DNA of 64,000 nt from Chimonanthus salicifolius (lineage: Eukaryota > Streptophyta > Magnoliopsida > Laurales > Calycanthaceae), in contig CM023542.1 of assembly GCA_013350335.1 (NCBI GenBank), positions 10,885,045 to 10,949,044 on the forward strand, read 5' to 3'. Both the position numbers and the translations under genes were made by a program. Shown here piece after piece: positions 1 through 11,479 of this stretch; the stretch's first letter is position 1; every line of letters begins with the position of its first letter. A model generated the notes under the pieces. It made no database searches and had not been told where the DNA came from. It saw only the letters and a list, made by a program, of their open reading frames with translations.

Positions 1-1145
1 TTAAAGCCTTTTAAAATGACTAACATACATCTATGATTTTCATCCTTTAAAACCCATTTAAACCAATGATATTCTTCCATGGGGTTCAGCTATACAACAT
101 GACCGAACCCTATGGTTCATCAATTTCTTCTTAAAAATCATATACCCATATTTAGATCACTTAATGGGGTTCAGCCATTCCACATGGCCGAACCTCATTT
201 TGCCTTTCTTTAAATGGATCTTAAATCCATGGCCTCCAACATTTTGGCCAACCATTTCCAATCTATATGGAATGTTCCCTTTAATCTCCTTTTAATTTAT
301 AAATCTTGTCAAGTACCACTTACCGATTCCGCGACTCCTCCGATTTCTTACGTTCTGCCTTGCTCCTCCGATCTTCTCCTTCCTTAGTCTTTTCTTTCTT
401 CTTCCTTGATCTTCGGCCAAAGTGTGTTGCTTGATTAAGATGGAAATCCTAAGAGTGGTTCGGCCAAGGAAGGGGTTTGAGAGAGGGAGAGGAGGAGAGA
501 ATGGAAAACCCAAAGTCTTTTCCTTGTCTTGTGAGAGATCGGCCCAAAGAGCGAGAGGGAGAGGAGTTGAAGGGTTCGGCCATACAACATGGCCGAACTT
601 ACCACTTTGGTTTTGGCCCCTCTTTCAAGTCCTTTGATCATTTCATTCCATAAACGCCATATCATTCATCACTTATCTAGGAGTTACATGCATGGGATGA
701 CCTCTCCATGCAGCCAACGATTTTTATTATTTGAAACTTAAAATCAACACACACAACTTTCATCCACACATTTCACTCACTTAAACTTAATTTAACTCCC
801 TCAACTCAACCCATTCATTTAATTCAACTCCAACATTCAATTCAACTCATCCAAACTCAATTATTTAATTAAACTTAACCCAATTAAGCTTGAGCTCACC
901 CAATGGCCAATCATGTCCACCATGACCCATTGGGTCCCAATTGGGTCCTTTGACCCAATTAACCACCTTTACCCAATTAGATGCACATTACCCATTTACT
1001 TTAATTTGACCTTATAACATGTACATTGGGTCTTATTTGAACAATAGGCCCCACAATTTACTCATCTACGGTCATACCCTTTTAATTCATAATTTCAATG
1101 GCAATTTCATAAATATTGATATATTGCAAAATCTAGGGTATTACA
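1..1145 (-). repeat. T1 3' LTR, partial
   Basis: On the minus strand the LTR begins at 1145 with TGTAATACCC, directly after the purine tract. Bases 645-1145 match 11986-12499 of the 5' LTR almost base for base, except for one short indel near 810. Bases 290-545 match 11040-11350 only loosely. Bases 575-641 match 10038-10114 instead, so the copy is a mosaic. It contains degenerate copies of the GGTTCGGCCAT hairpin near 88, 168 and 575. The small ORFs here are chance frames. Confidence 0.85.
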
Positions 1146-1183
1146 ATACAATCCTCTTTTTGAAATTTTCGTCCCGAAAATCG
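1146..1183 (-). other. T1 polypurine tract region
   Basis: Minus-strand sequence just upstream of the 3' LTR start includes GGGACGAAAATTTC and then AAAAAGAGGA before TGTAATACCC. A GGGACGAAAATTT-type lead-in followed by purines is usual in plant chromoviruses, where it primes plus-strand DNA synthesis. Confidence 0.6.
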
Positions 1184-1207
1184 AACGAAGTAGAACTCCA
1201 AAATAAA

Positions 1208-1709
1208 TTACACAAATAATTCAGGGTGAGTTGTTCTCATCTCTGATTCGAGTTCCCAAGTGGCTTCCTCAATACCATGTCGATCCCATACCACCTTGAC
1301 AAACTGAATCGCTCTGTTTTGTAACACCCTTTGCTCAGTCTCTATTATTTTGACAGGCTTCTTGACGTATGTCACGTCGCTTTGCACTTCTATATCTTGC
1401 ACATTCAATACATGAGACGGATCGGGATTGTACTTCCTCAGCATCGATATATGAAACACATCATGTAAGGATGCCAATTGTGAAGGAATAGGTAACTGAT
1501 AAGCTACATCTCCCATCCTTCTTATGATGGAAAACGGTCCCACATATCTTGGTGACAGTTTCCCCTTCTTCCCAAATCTCATGTGTCCCTTTTGTAGGCG
1601 AGACCTTTAAAAATACCATGTCCCCCACTTCAAACTCAAGGAACCTCCTCCTCTTGTCAGTATAGCTCTTTTGCCGACTCTGTGCAGCCAATAGGTGCTG
1701 ACGAATCAA
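1208..1709 (-). pseudogene. T1 integrase C-terminal domain and chromodomain-like tail
   Basis: Two overlapping frames make up the end of the polyprotein. The first (1709-1461) has RRRFLEFEVGDMVFLKVSP, the GPY/F-region lead-in of Ty3 integrases, then loses frame near 1580. The second (1582-1208) continues with KLSPRYVGPFSII, the GPF motif itself, then HDVFHISMLRKY, and ends in VKVVWDRHGIEEATWELE and a final HPELF. That last part resembles the chromodomain at the end of Tekay/Del integrases, thought to steer insertion to particular chromatin. A one-step frameshift splits the domain, so it is a pseudogene. The stop at 1208 lies about 60 bp before the LTR, the usual spacing. Confidence 0.85.
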
Positions 1710-2387
1710 CTGAATCTATGCTGTAGTCTCTGAAACTAGCTCGGGTCCAATCAGCGCAGACTCACCGGCCTTTGTCAAGCATACTGGTGACCTACACGGT
1801 CGACCATATAAATCCTAGAATGGAGCCATCTAGAGGCTTGCCTGATAACTATTGTTATATGAGAACTCTACCAGTGGCAAATGATCCTCCCATCCACCCT
1901 TGAAGTCTAGCATGCACGCCCTCAGCATGTCCTCTAGTGTTTGTATTGTCCTTTCCAACTGTCCATCAGTCTGTGGATGGAATGCTGTGCTAGTCAGTAG
2001 ATCGGTCCTCATGGCCGACTGCATGCTCTGCCACACTCTGCCGGTGAATCGGCCATCTTTGTCAGATACTATAGTTCGTGGGATACCATGTAATCTGATG
2101 ATGTCTTTGATATACCGTCGACCCAATGTCTCCGATGAATCCGTCATCCTGATGGGGAGGAAATGTGCAGACTTGGTCAGTCGATCTACCACGACCCATG
2201 TAGCATCATTGCCCTTTGAGGATCTCGGCAACCCCGTTAAAAAGTCCATGGAAATGTGCTCCCATTGCCATTCTGGCACTGATAAGGGTTTGAGTAACCT
2301 TGGTGGCTTCTGATGTTCCGTCTTAACCTGCTGACAAGTTAAGCAGTGTGCCACAAATTCCGCCACATCTCTTTTGAGTCCGTGCCA
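1710..2387 (-). pseudogene. T1 integrase catalytic core (DDE)
   Basis: The core reads in one frame from the zinc-binding HCLTCQQVK through WEHISMDFLTGLP (first Asp), IVSDKDGRFTG (second Asp) and DGQLERTIQTLEDMLR (Glu), so the DDE triad is present. In-frame TAG codons break it: one at 2385-2387, where the family usually has Trp (TGG to TAG), one at 1827-1829, and two more before 1710. The core inserts retroelement DNA into the genome. Here it is in frame with the RT ORF upstream and with the first part of the C-terminal ORF downstream, so the breaks are point nonsense changes and not deletions. Confidence 0.88.
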
Positions 2388-4265
2388 CTAGTAATTCCTC
2401 TTCAAGTCGTGATACATCTTGGTGCTGCCCGGGTGTATGGAGAGTTTTGTCTGATGTGCCTCAATCAACAACTCTTTTCTGCAGCTTTTTGGCACATATA
2501 TTCTTCCCCGGAATACAAGACCCTGTCCTGGTCGCAACTCCCATTCCGGTATGACTATGCCAGTAGACATCTTGGCCCATATCTCTTCCACTTCCGGATC
2601 TGTTCGTTGCTCTTGTTCAATCTTGGTAACCATGTGGGACTGTATGATTAAATTATACATACTCCCATGGTTTGTGATATATAAATTGAACTCTCGAATG
2701 GTATTCAGCATCTCCCATTCTGTTCTGATCAAACATGCCACTGATGCATGTGATATGCGGCTGAGAGCATCTGCCACCTTGTTTGCCTTACCCGGATGAT
2801 ATCGTAGCGCGAACTCATAATCTGCCAAATATTCCATCCATCTGCGCTGCATCAGATTGAGCTCTTTCTGATCGAATAAGTACTTCAAGCTCTTATGGTC
2901 TGAAAACACTTCAAATTTCTCGCCATATAGGTAGTGTCTCCAGCTTTTAAGGGTGAAGACCACTGCAGTTAATTCCAGATCATGTGTGGGATAGAGGCGT
3001 TCATGAATTTTTAATTGTCTTGAACCATAAGCCATCACACGATGACGTTGCATGAGTGAACACCCCAGCCCCTCTCCTGATGCATCGCATTGTACTTCAT
3101 AACCTTTGCCTCTTTCTTGCAAAATTAAGATAGGAGCAGTTGTAAGTCTATCTTTCAGCTCCTCGAACCTCCGATTGCACAGATCTGTCCACTCATATTT
3201 GACTCTTTTCTGAGTGAGTCGAGTCAATGGAGATGCAATTTTGGAGAAGTCCATGATGAACGTCCTGTAATAAGCTGCCAATCCCAAGAAGCTGTGGATC
3301 TCGATTACGTTCTTTGGCGCTTTCCATTCACTCACTGCCACCACCTTAGCCGGATCCACGGCTATACCGTCTGCTGTTATGACATGCCCCAAGAATTTGA
3401 CCTCAGATAGCCAAAATTCACATTTGCTTGCTTTGGCATACAACTTGTTCTTCCTCAAAATATCCAGAACTATTTTCAGGTGTTCAACATGGTCTGCCTT
3501 ACTTTTGGAAAAGATCAGGATATCATTAATAAACACAATCATGAACTGGTCCAGGTACGGATGGAAGATCCTGCTCATTAAATCCATGAACACAGCTGGT
3601 GCATTGGTGAGTCCAAACGGCATGACTACGAACTCATACAGTCCATACCGCGTTCTGAAAGCTGTCTTCTCTATATCTTCCTCCTTAACCGGAATCTGAT
3701 GATAACCGAACATCAGATCAATCTTCGAAAAATGACTGGAACCCCTCAGTTGATCGAATAAATCATCGATCCTGGGTAAAGGGTACTTGTTCCAGACAGT
3801 TAACTGATTCAGTTTCTGGTAATCTACACACATTCGGAGTGAACCGTCCTTCTTCTTCACAAACAACACTGGTGCTCCCCAAGACGATGTGTTGTTCCGG
3901 ATACAACCCAGTCTAAGTAGTTCATCAATCTGCTTCTTTAGCTCAGACATCTCTGCTGGTGCCATCCGATAGTGTGGTAATGACACTAGTGAGGTGCCAG
4001 GGTACAGCTTGATTTCAAAGTTGATCTCCCTCATAGGCGGTAAGCCAGGGAGTTCTTTCGGAAAAACATCCGCATATTCTTTCACTATTACCAGGAGTTC
4101 AGCCACCGGTGTCTTGTTGATTCTGATACTGTTCAGTACCAGATGATTTAACCCTTCTTGCAGTCTGCTTTGCTTGTCTGCACGAACCACATATTGCTTT
4201 CCTTCCAGTGACCAAAATGTCACTCTGCGGCGAAAACAATCAATGTTGGCCTGAAAGCTAGCCAA
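2388..4265 (-). pseudogene. T1 reverse transcriptase, RNase H and integrase zinc finger
   Basis: A 625-residue open frame, the longest in the window. RT motifs run from about residue 130: [45 protein letters not shown] (catalytic Asp near 183), [15 protein letters not shown]. The active-site box reads [10 protein letters not shown], with Asn at residue 247 where the family has FIDD, so one catalytic Asp is lost. RNase H follows with its acidic residues near 394 (CDAS), 431 (DLELT), 456 (SDHKS) and 499 (VADAL). The frame ends in the start of the integrase HHCC finger ([18 protein letters not shown]). The first codon follows an in-frame TAG at 4266-4268 that separates it from the protease. The open length suggests an insertion that is not very old, but the D-to-N change alone would abolish polymerisation. 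Confidence 0.93.
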
Positions 4266-4739
4266 CTAGTCCATGCCGAAGATAATATCGTACTCAGTCA
4301 TATCCAGTACCAGATAATTGAACTCAAACCTGAGTCCAGCTAGTTTGGTATTCACAGTAGTGCATATGAGTCCCAATGACGTGTCTCCAACAGGGGATAC
4401 AATTGTGAGTGATGTGGACAGTTTTTGAACTAGGGTACCGATAGCAGTTATAAATGATGCAGATATAAAGGAGTGTGAAGCTCTAGAATCAAATAGTGCA
4501 TATACATAGGAACTACTGACAACAGCCATACCTTGAATCACTGAATGATCCACATCCTCTGGAGGTGCTAGAGTAAACAATCGTCCATATCCAGTAGGGT
4601 TAGGCGCCTGTCCCGCCTGGTTATATGTCCTTGCCTCCCTGGGAGTTAACTGGCCTAGCTGGTGGACGGAATGATCCTCTGGAATAAGAGAGCTTGTTGA
4701 GCTTTGGGCAATCCCTCTTGAAATGACCCGGCTGATCAC
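4266..4739 (-). pseudogene. T1 aspartic protease
   Basis: The 157-residue frame holds VYALFDSRASHSFISASF at about residues 79-96 and ends YDIIFGMD, the normal lead into the RT region. The retropepsin active site should be D-S-G; here it is D-S-R (residues 84-86). T2 in this window keeps DSGAS at the same place. This enzyme normally cuts the gag-pol polyprotein. The frame matches the RT frame downstream and differs from the zinc-knuckle frame upstream, so a frameshift lies between 4739 and 4860. Confidence 0.88.
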
Positions 4740-5764
4740 AGTGAAAGCAGTTGTTCACTCCTCTAAAAGCCTGAGTGACTGATGCAGATGGGGAGGGCTG
4801 GTGAGGGTCTGCTGAAGTTCGGTCAGAACTTCTTGTTGGGCTAGAACGCACCCCTCCCACTCAGAGCTTGGCGGTTGTCAAACCACACCATCTCAGCCAT
4901 TTCTTGCTCGGCTATGGTGGCCCTGCTGACCACCTCAGCCAGTGTGGCTGCCTTGAATATGGATACTTTGGCCCTAATGTTTGACCGTAGACCCCTCTCA
5001 AACTTTCGTGCCCTGCAGTGCTTTGTATCCACCATATAAAATGCATAGCAGGATAGACTGAGGAATTCCCGGTGATACTCTGCCACCGTCATAGAGCCTT
5101 GTACCAAGGATAGGAAAGCTTAGATGTGAAGCTCCTTCTCCTCCTCGGGAAAATACTGATCTAGAAAGGTTGCTGAGAACCATTCCCACGTCATTTTAAT
5201 CTTTTCCCTTTCTGGCACAAGTGCTTGCTGTTTTTCTATAACCTCCCACCATTTTCCGACATCCTCAATCAGTTGGGATGTAGCTAACAGAATCTTGTCA
5301 GCATGACTAGAGATCTGGAGTAGAGTCAAGATCTGAGTGATCTTCTTCAGCCAATGTTTTGCTCCGACAGCCCCTTCCTTTCCCTTGAAGTAGGGAGGGC
5401 GTTGTTGCTGGAAATCTCTAACCATGTTCCGGTTACTGGCGTCACTAGTGCTTCCACCTCCATTCAGATGCTGTTGGAGGACAGAAGTAACTACTGCTTG
5501 AACCAAGCTTTGTAGTTCAGGAGGTACCACCGGTATGCTCACGCTGCTTTGCTCCTCTTTTTCTCGTTCACTATAGTGAGAGTTTCACGCTTCTTCATCC
5601 CTCCGTGAGTGTCGTTCATCTTCCCCACGTTGAGATTGCTCCTTCTCACGTTGAGATTGCTCATCTTCAGGTTGAGATTTTTCCCTCTCTTCCTCATGTC
5701 GAATGAGTGGTATCTCTTTTTCCTTCCCTTTCTTGCTTTGTGGGATCTTTTTCTTTGGAGCCAT
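4621..5764 (-). pseudogene. T1 gag with zinc knuckle
   Basis: The likely start is the ATG at 5764 (MAPKKKIPQSKKGKEKE), followed by a charged segment with three QSQ(R/P)-type repeats, a stop near 5582, and then in the same frame the capsid-like part (5542-5120): RDFQQQRPPYFKGKEG, KWWEVIEKQQ, TWEWFSATFLDQYFPEEEK. A second stop (5117-5119) precedes MTVAEYHREFLSLSCYAF. After a frameshift near 4860 comes the nucleic-acid-binding CCHC knuckle CFHCDQPGHFKRDCP. Gag forms the cytoplasmic particle in which reverse transcription happens. At least two stops and one frameshift make it non-functional. Confidence 0.87.
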
Positions 5765-6154
5765 TTTCCCTAAGTCATAAAAAAAAAAATATTGACTTAA
5801 GTTTCCTCGTACAGTTTGTGTTATCACTATTTTGGGAAGATTTCCAAATAAGCACTCTTAGTTTTCTTTGCTTTTTGGGGGGAATTTCTAAATACCTATT
5901 GTTTGTTTTCAATTTGGGGATATCAGGGAAGTGTATCCTATTTTGCTATGATTGACAGATCCAATTATGATGACTGTACTTACTTTGCTATCTTTCATTG
6001 TTGTTCTCAGATTGATTGTTCAGTCTGAGTCTAACGAAGTAAATTAATCTGGCCCCCAGTTAGCGGACTCCGAAGAGTCGGTCAGTTGGGATTCTTATCT
6101 GTCAGTGAGACATGAAACCGTCTTAATCTTACTTCGAAAGATTCAACTTCCCAT

Positions 6155-6171
6155 TTCGCTTTGATACCAAC
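6155..6171 (-). other. T1 primer-binding site
   Basis: Minus strand, next to the LTR end: TTGGTATCAAAGCG. This is one mismatch from TGGTATCAGAGC, the site complementary to the 3' end of initiator Met-tRNA used by most plant LTR elements. Confidence 0.8.
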
Positions 6172-6446
6172 TGTAACACCCTGCCCTTTTCACTCTAAAA
6201 TCAGAGTTTATTTTTCTTTTAATAATAATAAACAAGTGATCGGAGCGGAGTGTCACGACGCGAGTTAAGTTCGGACTTCTAATGTCCGACCTTTAACTGG
6301 CCAAACCTATATGTGCATGGACTAAGTCCATGAGAAACGTTTCACATATGGTACCAATTTAAACTTGCGGAATAAACCTAATCTAACTGCGGATTATAAT
6401 AGATCCTAGGACTACTCCATTTTAGATAGCAATGTAAGATAGCAAA

Positions 6447-7428
6447 TGTAACGCCCCGCCCTTTCCGAGAATTCAGAGTCTAATTTTTTTTAAAAAATAA
6501 TAGAACATCAGAAGAGAGCGGGCGGCGTCACGACGCGAGTTAAGTTCAGACTACTCAAGTCTGAACCTTAACTGGCCACCCATGTGTACATAGACTAGAC
6601 CATGATAATGAATCACACATGGAACTAACATCATCATGCGGAATAACCTAGATTAACTGCGGAATAGAAAGACTAGATAGCAAGTAACAGTCTCAAACGT
6701 TAATTAACATAAATCAACCATCTAAAGTTATTAACCTAATCAAACCATAGCAAGTAATGACTTATTACATGTCCAACAAAATATAGTTCGAATAACAGTA
6801 ATATAAAGAAGTCCAGTCCAACATTCAAGCGCTTAGGCTTGGCTCCCCTCCCAGTCAACGACCTTTTCCTTCCTTTTCCTTGTACCTGCATTCTCCTCTG
6901 AGGATAGAATTAGGGCATTAGATCAACGCGCCCAGTAGGTTCCCAAATCAGGGCTACCACATGTTAGCATATAAAACATGCATATATATCATAGTACATG
7001 ATTAGTAAAAACAGGTAAAACAATGCTATGAAGTATGCACATGCAATGAGACCCTCCCATCATGTACATTCATAGCCATCACTTGACGTGCCACGTACCG
7101 ACAAGGTAAATCACAATACACTTCCATCTCTTCATCATTGACTTGATTCATATCACGTATTAGTCCTCCTGGCGGGACTCTCATCGCCTAAGGAGACCAT
7201 TGTGACTATGATCATCATGTTACTCCTCCTGGCGTGACTTGCACCACCGAAAGAGGACGTAACTCATAAATTGCAACACTGTAGAACCTCATTCATCATC
7301 CCCTGTCTATGCATGAGATGCCAATGCCTGTATGCCATTTATTAATAATATATCATTTGAAACACATAAAATAAAACAAGAGTCTCATAAGAAAACTGGG
7401 GTAAAACTGTGGTTACAAGTAGGTAGAT
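6447..7428 (-). repeat. Left arm of foldback element
   Basis: Inverted copy of 8070-9054. The inner boundary is GTAGGTAG at 7421-7428, paired with CTACCTAC at 8070-8077. Includes the duplicated GGCGGGACTC..CACCG segment near 7160-7250, also inverted in the right arm near 8250-8330. Confidence 0.9.
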
Positions 7429-8069
7429 ATTGTATGTTTAAATAACGCCTAAAGCATGATAGATAAGGAAGTATGTGATAAAAAAATACATAGGGTGAGG
7501 TTCGGCCATGTAGTATGGCCGAACCCCACCAATGATTATTGATGGACTTTGTGCTAATTCATAATGAATGGGAGAGGTATGTATGTATGATGTAAAGGAC
7601 CAAAGAAAGGTGGTGAGGTTCGGCCAAGTAGTATGGCCGAACCCCACTAAGGTGGAATAGTTATGGATGTTAGTTTCAATATGGTTTTAGGTCAATGGCA
7701 AAACCGTAAATACTAGTCAAAGTTCAATATGAAAGGATTGACCAAAGGAATTGATTTGTGGGCCAAAACCCAAGTGGTATGGTTCGGCCATGGTGCATGG
7801 CCGAACCCTACCAAGATATGTTTGTAATAAGTAATGTCTAATGAGGATTAAATAAAGGAGAGATCAAATTAAAGTGGGTGATGTTCGGCCATGGGCATGG
7901 CCGAACCCCACGAGATGGTATATGAGACTTAAACTTGATTAGGAATCAAGTAGATTAAGTATTGATTTGCTGTTACATAACAAGGTAACGGAACGTGAAC
8001 GGCGGGCGAGTCGTGACCAGGTGAAGCTCAAAAAGGAACAGACACTTAAACAAAGTTTAAGTAGGTTCC

Positions 8070-9054
8070 CTACCTACTTGTAACCACAGTTTTACCCCAG
8101 TTTTCTTATGAGACTCTTGTTTTATTTTATGTATTTCAAATGATATATTATGCATTAACAAATGGCATACAGGCATTGGCATCTCATGCATAGACATGGG
8201 ATGATGAATGAGGTTCTACAGTGTTGCATTTTATGAGTTACGTCTTCTTTCGGCGGTGCAAGTCACGCCAGGAGGAGTAACATGATGATCATAGTCACAA
8301 TGGTCTCCTTAGGCGATGAGAGTCCCGCCAGGAGGACTAAGACGTGATATGAATCAAGTCAATGATGAAGAGATGGAAATGTATTGTGATTTACCTTGTC
8401 GGTGCATGGCACGTCAAGTGATGGCAATGAATGTACATGATGGGAGGGTCTCATTGCATGTGCATACTTCATAGCATTGTTTTACCTGTTTTTACTAATC
8501 ATGTACTATGATATATATGCATGTTTTATATGCTAACATGTGGTAGCCCTGATTCGGGAACCTACTGGGCGCGTTGATCTAACGCCCTAATTCTATCCTC
8601 AGAGGAGAATGCAGGTACAAGGAAAGGGAAGGAAAAGGTCGTTGACCGGGAGGGGAGCCAAGCCTAAGCGCTTGAATGTTGGACTGGACTTCTTTATATT
8701 ACTGTCATTCGAACTATATTTTGTTAGACTTGTAATAAGTCATTACTTGCTATGGTTTGATTAGGTTAATAACTTTGGATGGTTGATTTATGTTAATTAA
8801 TGTTTGAGACTGTTACTTGCTATCTAGTCTTTCTATTCCGCAGTTAATCTAGGTTATTCCGCATGATGATGTTAGTTCCATATGTGATTCATTATCATGG
8901 TCTAGTCCATGTACACATGGGTGGCCAGTTAAGGTTCAGACTTCAGTAGTCTGAACTTAACTCGCGTCGTGACGCCGCCCTCTCTCTTCTGATGTTTTAT
9001 TATTTAAAAAAAAAAAATTAGACTCTGTATTCTCGAAAAGGGCGGGGCGTTACA
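8070..9054 (+). repeat. Right arm of foldback element
   Basis: Reads as the R-U5 half of a chromovirus-like LTR in plus orientation, ending GGGCGGGGCGTTACA. Pairs with 6447-7428. Confidence 0.9.
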
Positions 9055-9482
9055 GCAAATTAGATAGCAAAGTACAAGTCTTAATCCAATGTTACCTTAA
9101 ACTAAACATTCATTCTACCATAGCAAACCATAGCAAATATTTAATTAAGATATTACATGCCGACATCTAATTAACAAATTACATGTCCATGTAAACTTAA
9201 ATATAATGTCCATAAATAAGTCCAATCAAAAGCCCAAGCTCCTATGCTTGGTTTCCTTCGTGCTCCTCGACTTTCCCCTTTCCTGTGTCATCCACTAAGG
9301 ATATAAATAGGGCGTTAGATCAACGTGCCCAGTAGGTCTTCCGATTAGGGCTACCACAAGGTTAGTATAAAAACATGCATATAACATATAATACATGATC
9401 ATCAAAAAACTTACTAAACAATGATATGTATGTATGCAAATGTAATGAGTCCCACCCATCACAAGTATACATAGCCATCACC

Positions 9483-9610
9483 AAGGTACCCCACAGTGGT
9501 CTTTCGGACGCCCCGACGGAGTGTGGCCTCCGATTTCCTCTTGATGGGATTCTCATCATCAAGGTACCCCATAGTGGTCTTTCGGACGCCCCAACGGAGT
9601 GTGGCCTCCG
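9483..9610. repeat. 78-bp tandem duplication in T1 5' LTR
   Basis: A 50-bp block beginning AAGGTACCCCA and ending TGTGGCCTCCG occurs at 9483-9532 and again at 9561-9610, with two or three differences. The block contains CTTTCGGACGCCCC. Confidence 0.9.
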
Positions 9611-9943
9611 GTTACATAACCATCACCCCATGCCATGTATGAGATGTCCATGATTACATGCCATTTGTAAATAAACCATAACATTCAAATCCACTTTGAA
9701 ACATATTAGTTATAACCATATTTCGTAAAGACCAACATAAAAACCAGCAAGTATATATTGTGGCTACAAAAAGGTAGGAAACCTAGACAAAAGTCACTTC
9801 AAATATCCTTCCTTCTCAAACCGTCAACTGTTCGCGATTGCGCACCGTTCAAGAAGTCCCGTTACCTTATTTCATGTCAATAAGTCAATACATATACCAT
9901 TTGATTTCTAACTAAGTCCAAAACCAAACACAACACCTTGTTG

Positions 9944-10932
9944 GGTTCGGCCATACCCCATGGCCAAACCTCACCCACTTGAACACCGTCCACATAACTT
10001 ATTTAAGCACCTCAAACTACAAACATACCTTGGTAGGGTTCGGCCATACAACATGGCCGAACCTTACCACTTTGGTTTTGACCCCTCTTTCAAGTCCTTT
10101 GATCATTTCATTCCATATTTACAAAATAACTTGTATTTAAGGTTTTACCATTGGTTTAACCTTTGCTTAACATTGCTAACCAATGTCCATAACCAATCCA
10201 CCTTAATGGGGTTCGGCCATACAACATGGCCAAACCTCACCATCTCAAATTTGATCCTTTTATCCTTCATGCATAAATCTAATTACCAATCCATCCATCT
10301 AATTATCTAGCCCTTAACCATCCAGCATTGTCACTCTATGGGGTTCGGTCATACACATGGCCGAACCCTATAGTTCCTTATTTCCATTAAAACCTTTATC
10401 CATCTATGAATGGTTCTCATAATTCTATCCATTTGAATATTTTTAGCCTTTTAAAACAAAACACCATACATAGGACTTGGTGGGGTTCGGCCATACAACA
10501 TGGCCAAACCTCACCCCTTTGGTTTTGGTGCTCCTCTTTGTCATTCTTTTTTATAAACACTAAACATCCAAATCCATCATTTTTCCATCTATGTTAAACC
10601 CTTTAAAAACATCATAGAACCATCAATGATTTCTAACCATATTCTTACTCCAAATAACCCATAAAATGGTCCATGGGGTTCGGCCATATACATAGCCGAA
10701 CCCTATGGTTTTCTTGATTCAATCATTCCAATATTTATCCATGGTTTATGATCAGCAACTTAGCCATAATAACAACATGGTTCAGCCATGCAATAGCCGA
10801 TCCAAAACAGTAACCTTATCTCCATTTAACAACCCTTTAAACCTTCAAAACATGGTATGGTTTTTATCTCTCAAAAACCATAAAAATTACCAAGTCTTTT
10901 CATGGGGTTTGGCCATCCAAAGTGCCCGAACC
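9944..10932. repeat. Series of TTCGGCCAT hairpins in T1 5' LTR
   Basis: Near-perfect 26- to 28-bp palindromes of the form GGTTCGGCCAT, a 4-6 base loop, ATGGCCGAACC. They lie at 9944, 10036, 10209, 10342, 10484 and 10677, with a degenerate copy at 10906 and partial ones at 10780 and 10990. Spacing is irregular (about 90 to 230 bp) and the DNA between them is not repeated, so this is not a plain satellite. The same motif lies at 7499, 7617, 7781 and 7882 in the foldback loop and at 18999 in T2. Confidence 0.88.
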
Positions 10933-11479
10933 CTATGATCCATTTTCTACCCTTTTTAAACATCATTATCCTTGATTTAAATCCTTGATAGATTCGGCCA
11001 TACAATGGTCGGATCATGTTCCCTTGGCTATCTTACTTAATAAAAGTTTATTGAGCACCTACCATTTCCGCGACTCCTCCAATTTGATCTTTGCTCCGGC
11101 TTGTTCTTCCGTTCCTTTCTTAGTCCTTCCTTGTTCCTCTTCTCTTTGATCTTCAGCCAATAGATGAGCTTGATCAAGATGAGATTATCAAGGGTTGGTT
11201 CGGCCAAGATGAATTGAAAGAGAAGCTTAGCACAATGATTCAAACCTTCAAACCCTTTTTGATCTTTGGGTGGAGAACCGGCCTTGAGAGAGAGAGAGAA
11301 TGAGATAGATTTCTCAAAATGTTTGATCTCCTTTCCTTAGAATGCTGGTCGGCTAAGAGAGGGAGAGAGTGAGAGAATGAGTGTAAAACAAAACTCTTCC
11401 TTTGGTTAATCAAATTCAGCCTAAGGTTGGCACCACTTGTAACTCCCATTTGCATTCATCTCCTTTACTTATTCTATTT

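Larger units (their letters stand above)
6447..9054. mobile_element. Foldback element built of inverted LTR ends, target duplication GCAAA
   Basis: Both ends read inward TGTAACGCCCCGCCCTTTYC, and the outer 982 bp on the left (6447-7428) is the reverse complement of the outer 985 bp on the right (8070-9054) with only scattered differences. Direct GCAAA copies flank it (6442-6446 and 9055-9059). The loop (7429-8069) plus the right arm read as an LTR in plus orientation: four TTCGGCCAT hairpins, a GGTTCCCTACC run, GGGCGCGTTGATCTAACGCCC, and a GGGCGGGGCGTTACA end. The left arm is a second copy of only the R-U5 half, inverted. The normal LTR start is missing, so both termini are U5 ends. The 5-bp duplication argues for one integrase-mediated insertion of a palindromic DNA. 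Confidence 0.85.

Noticed and set aside
1900..2651. Plus-strand ORFs of 101 and 137 residues, and similar ones at 3379-3699 and 13124-13372
   Set aside because: Shadows of the minus-strand integrase, RT and RNase H of T1 and T2.
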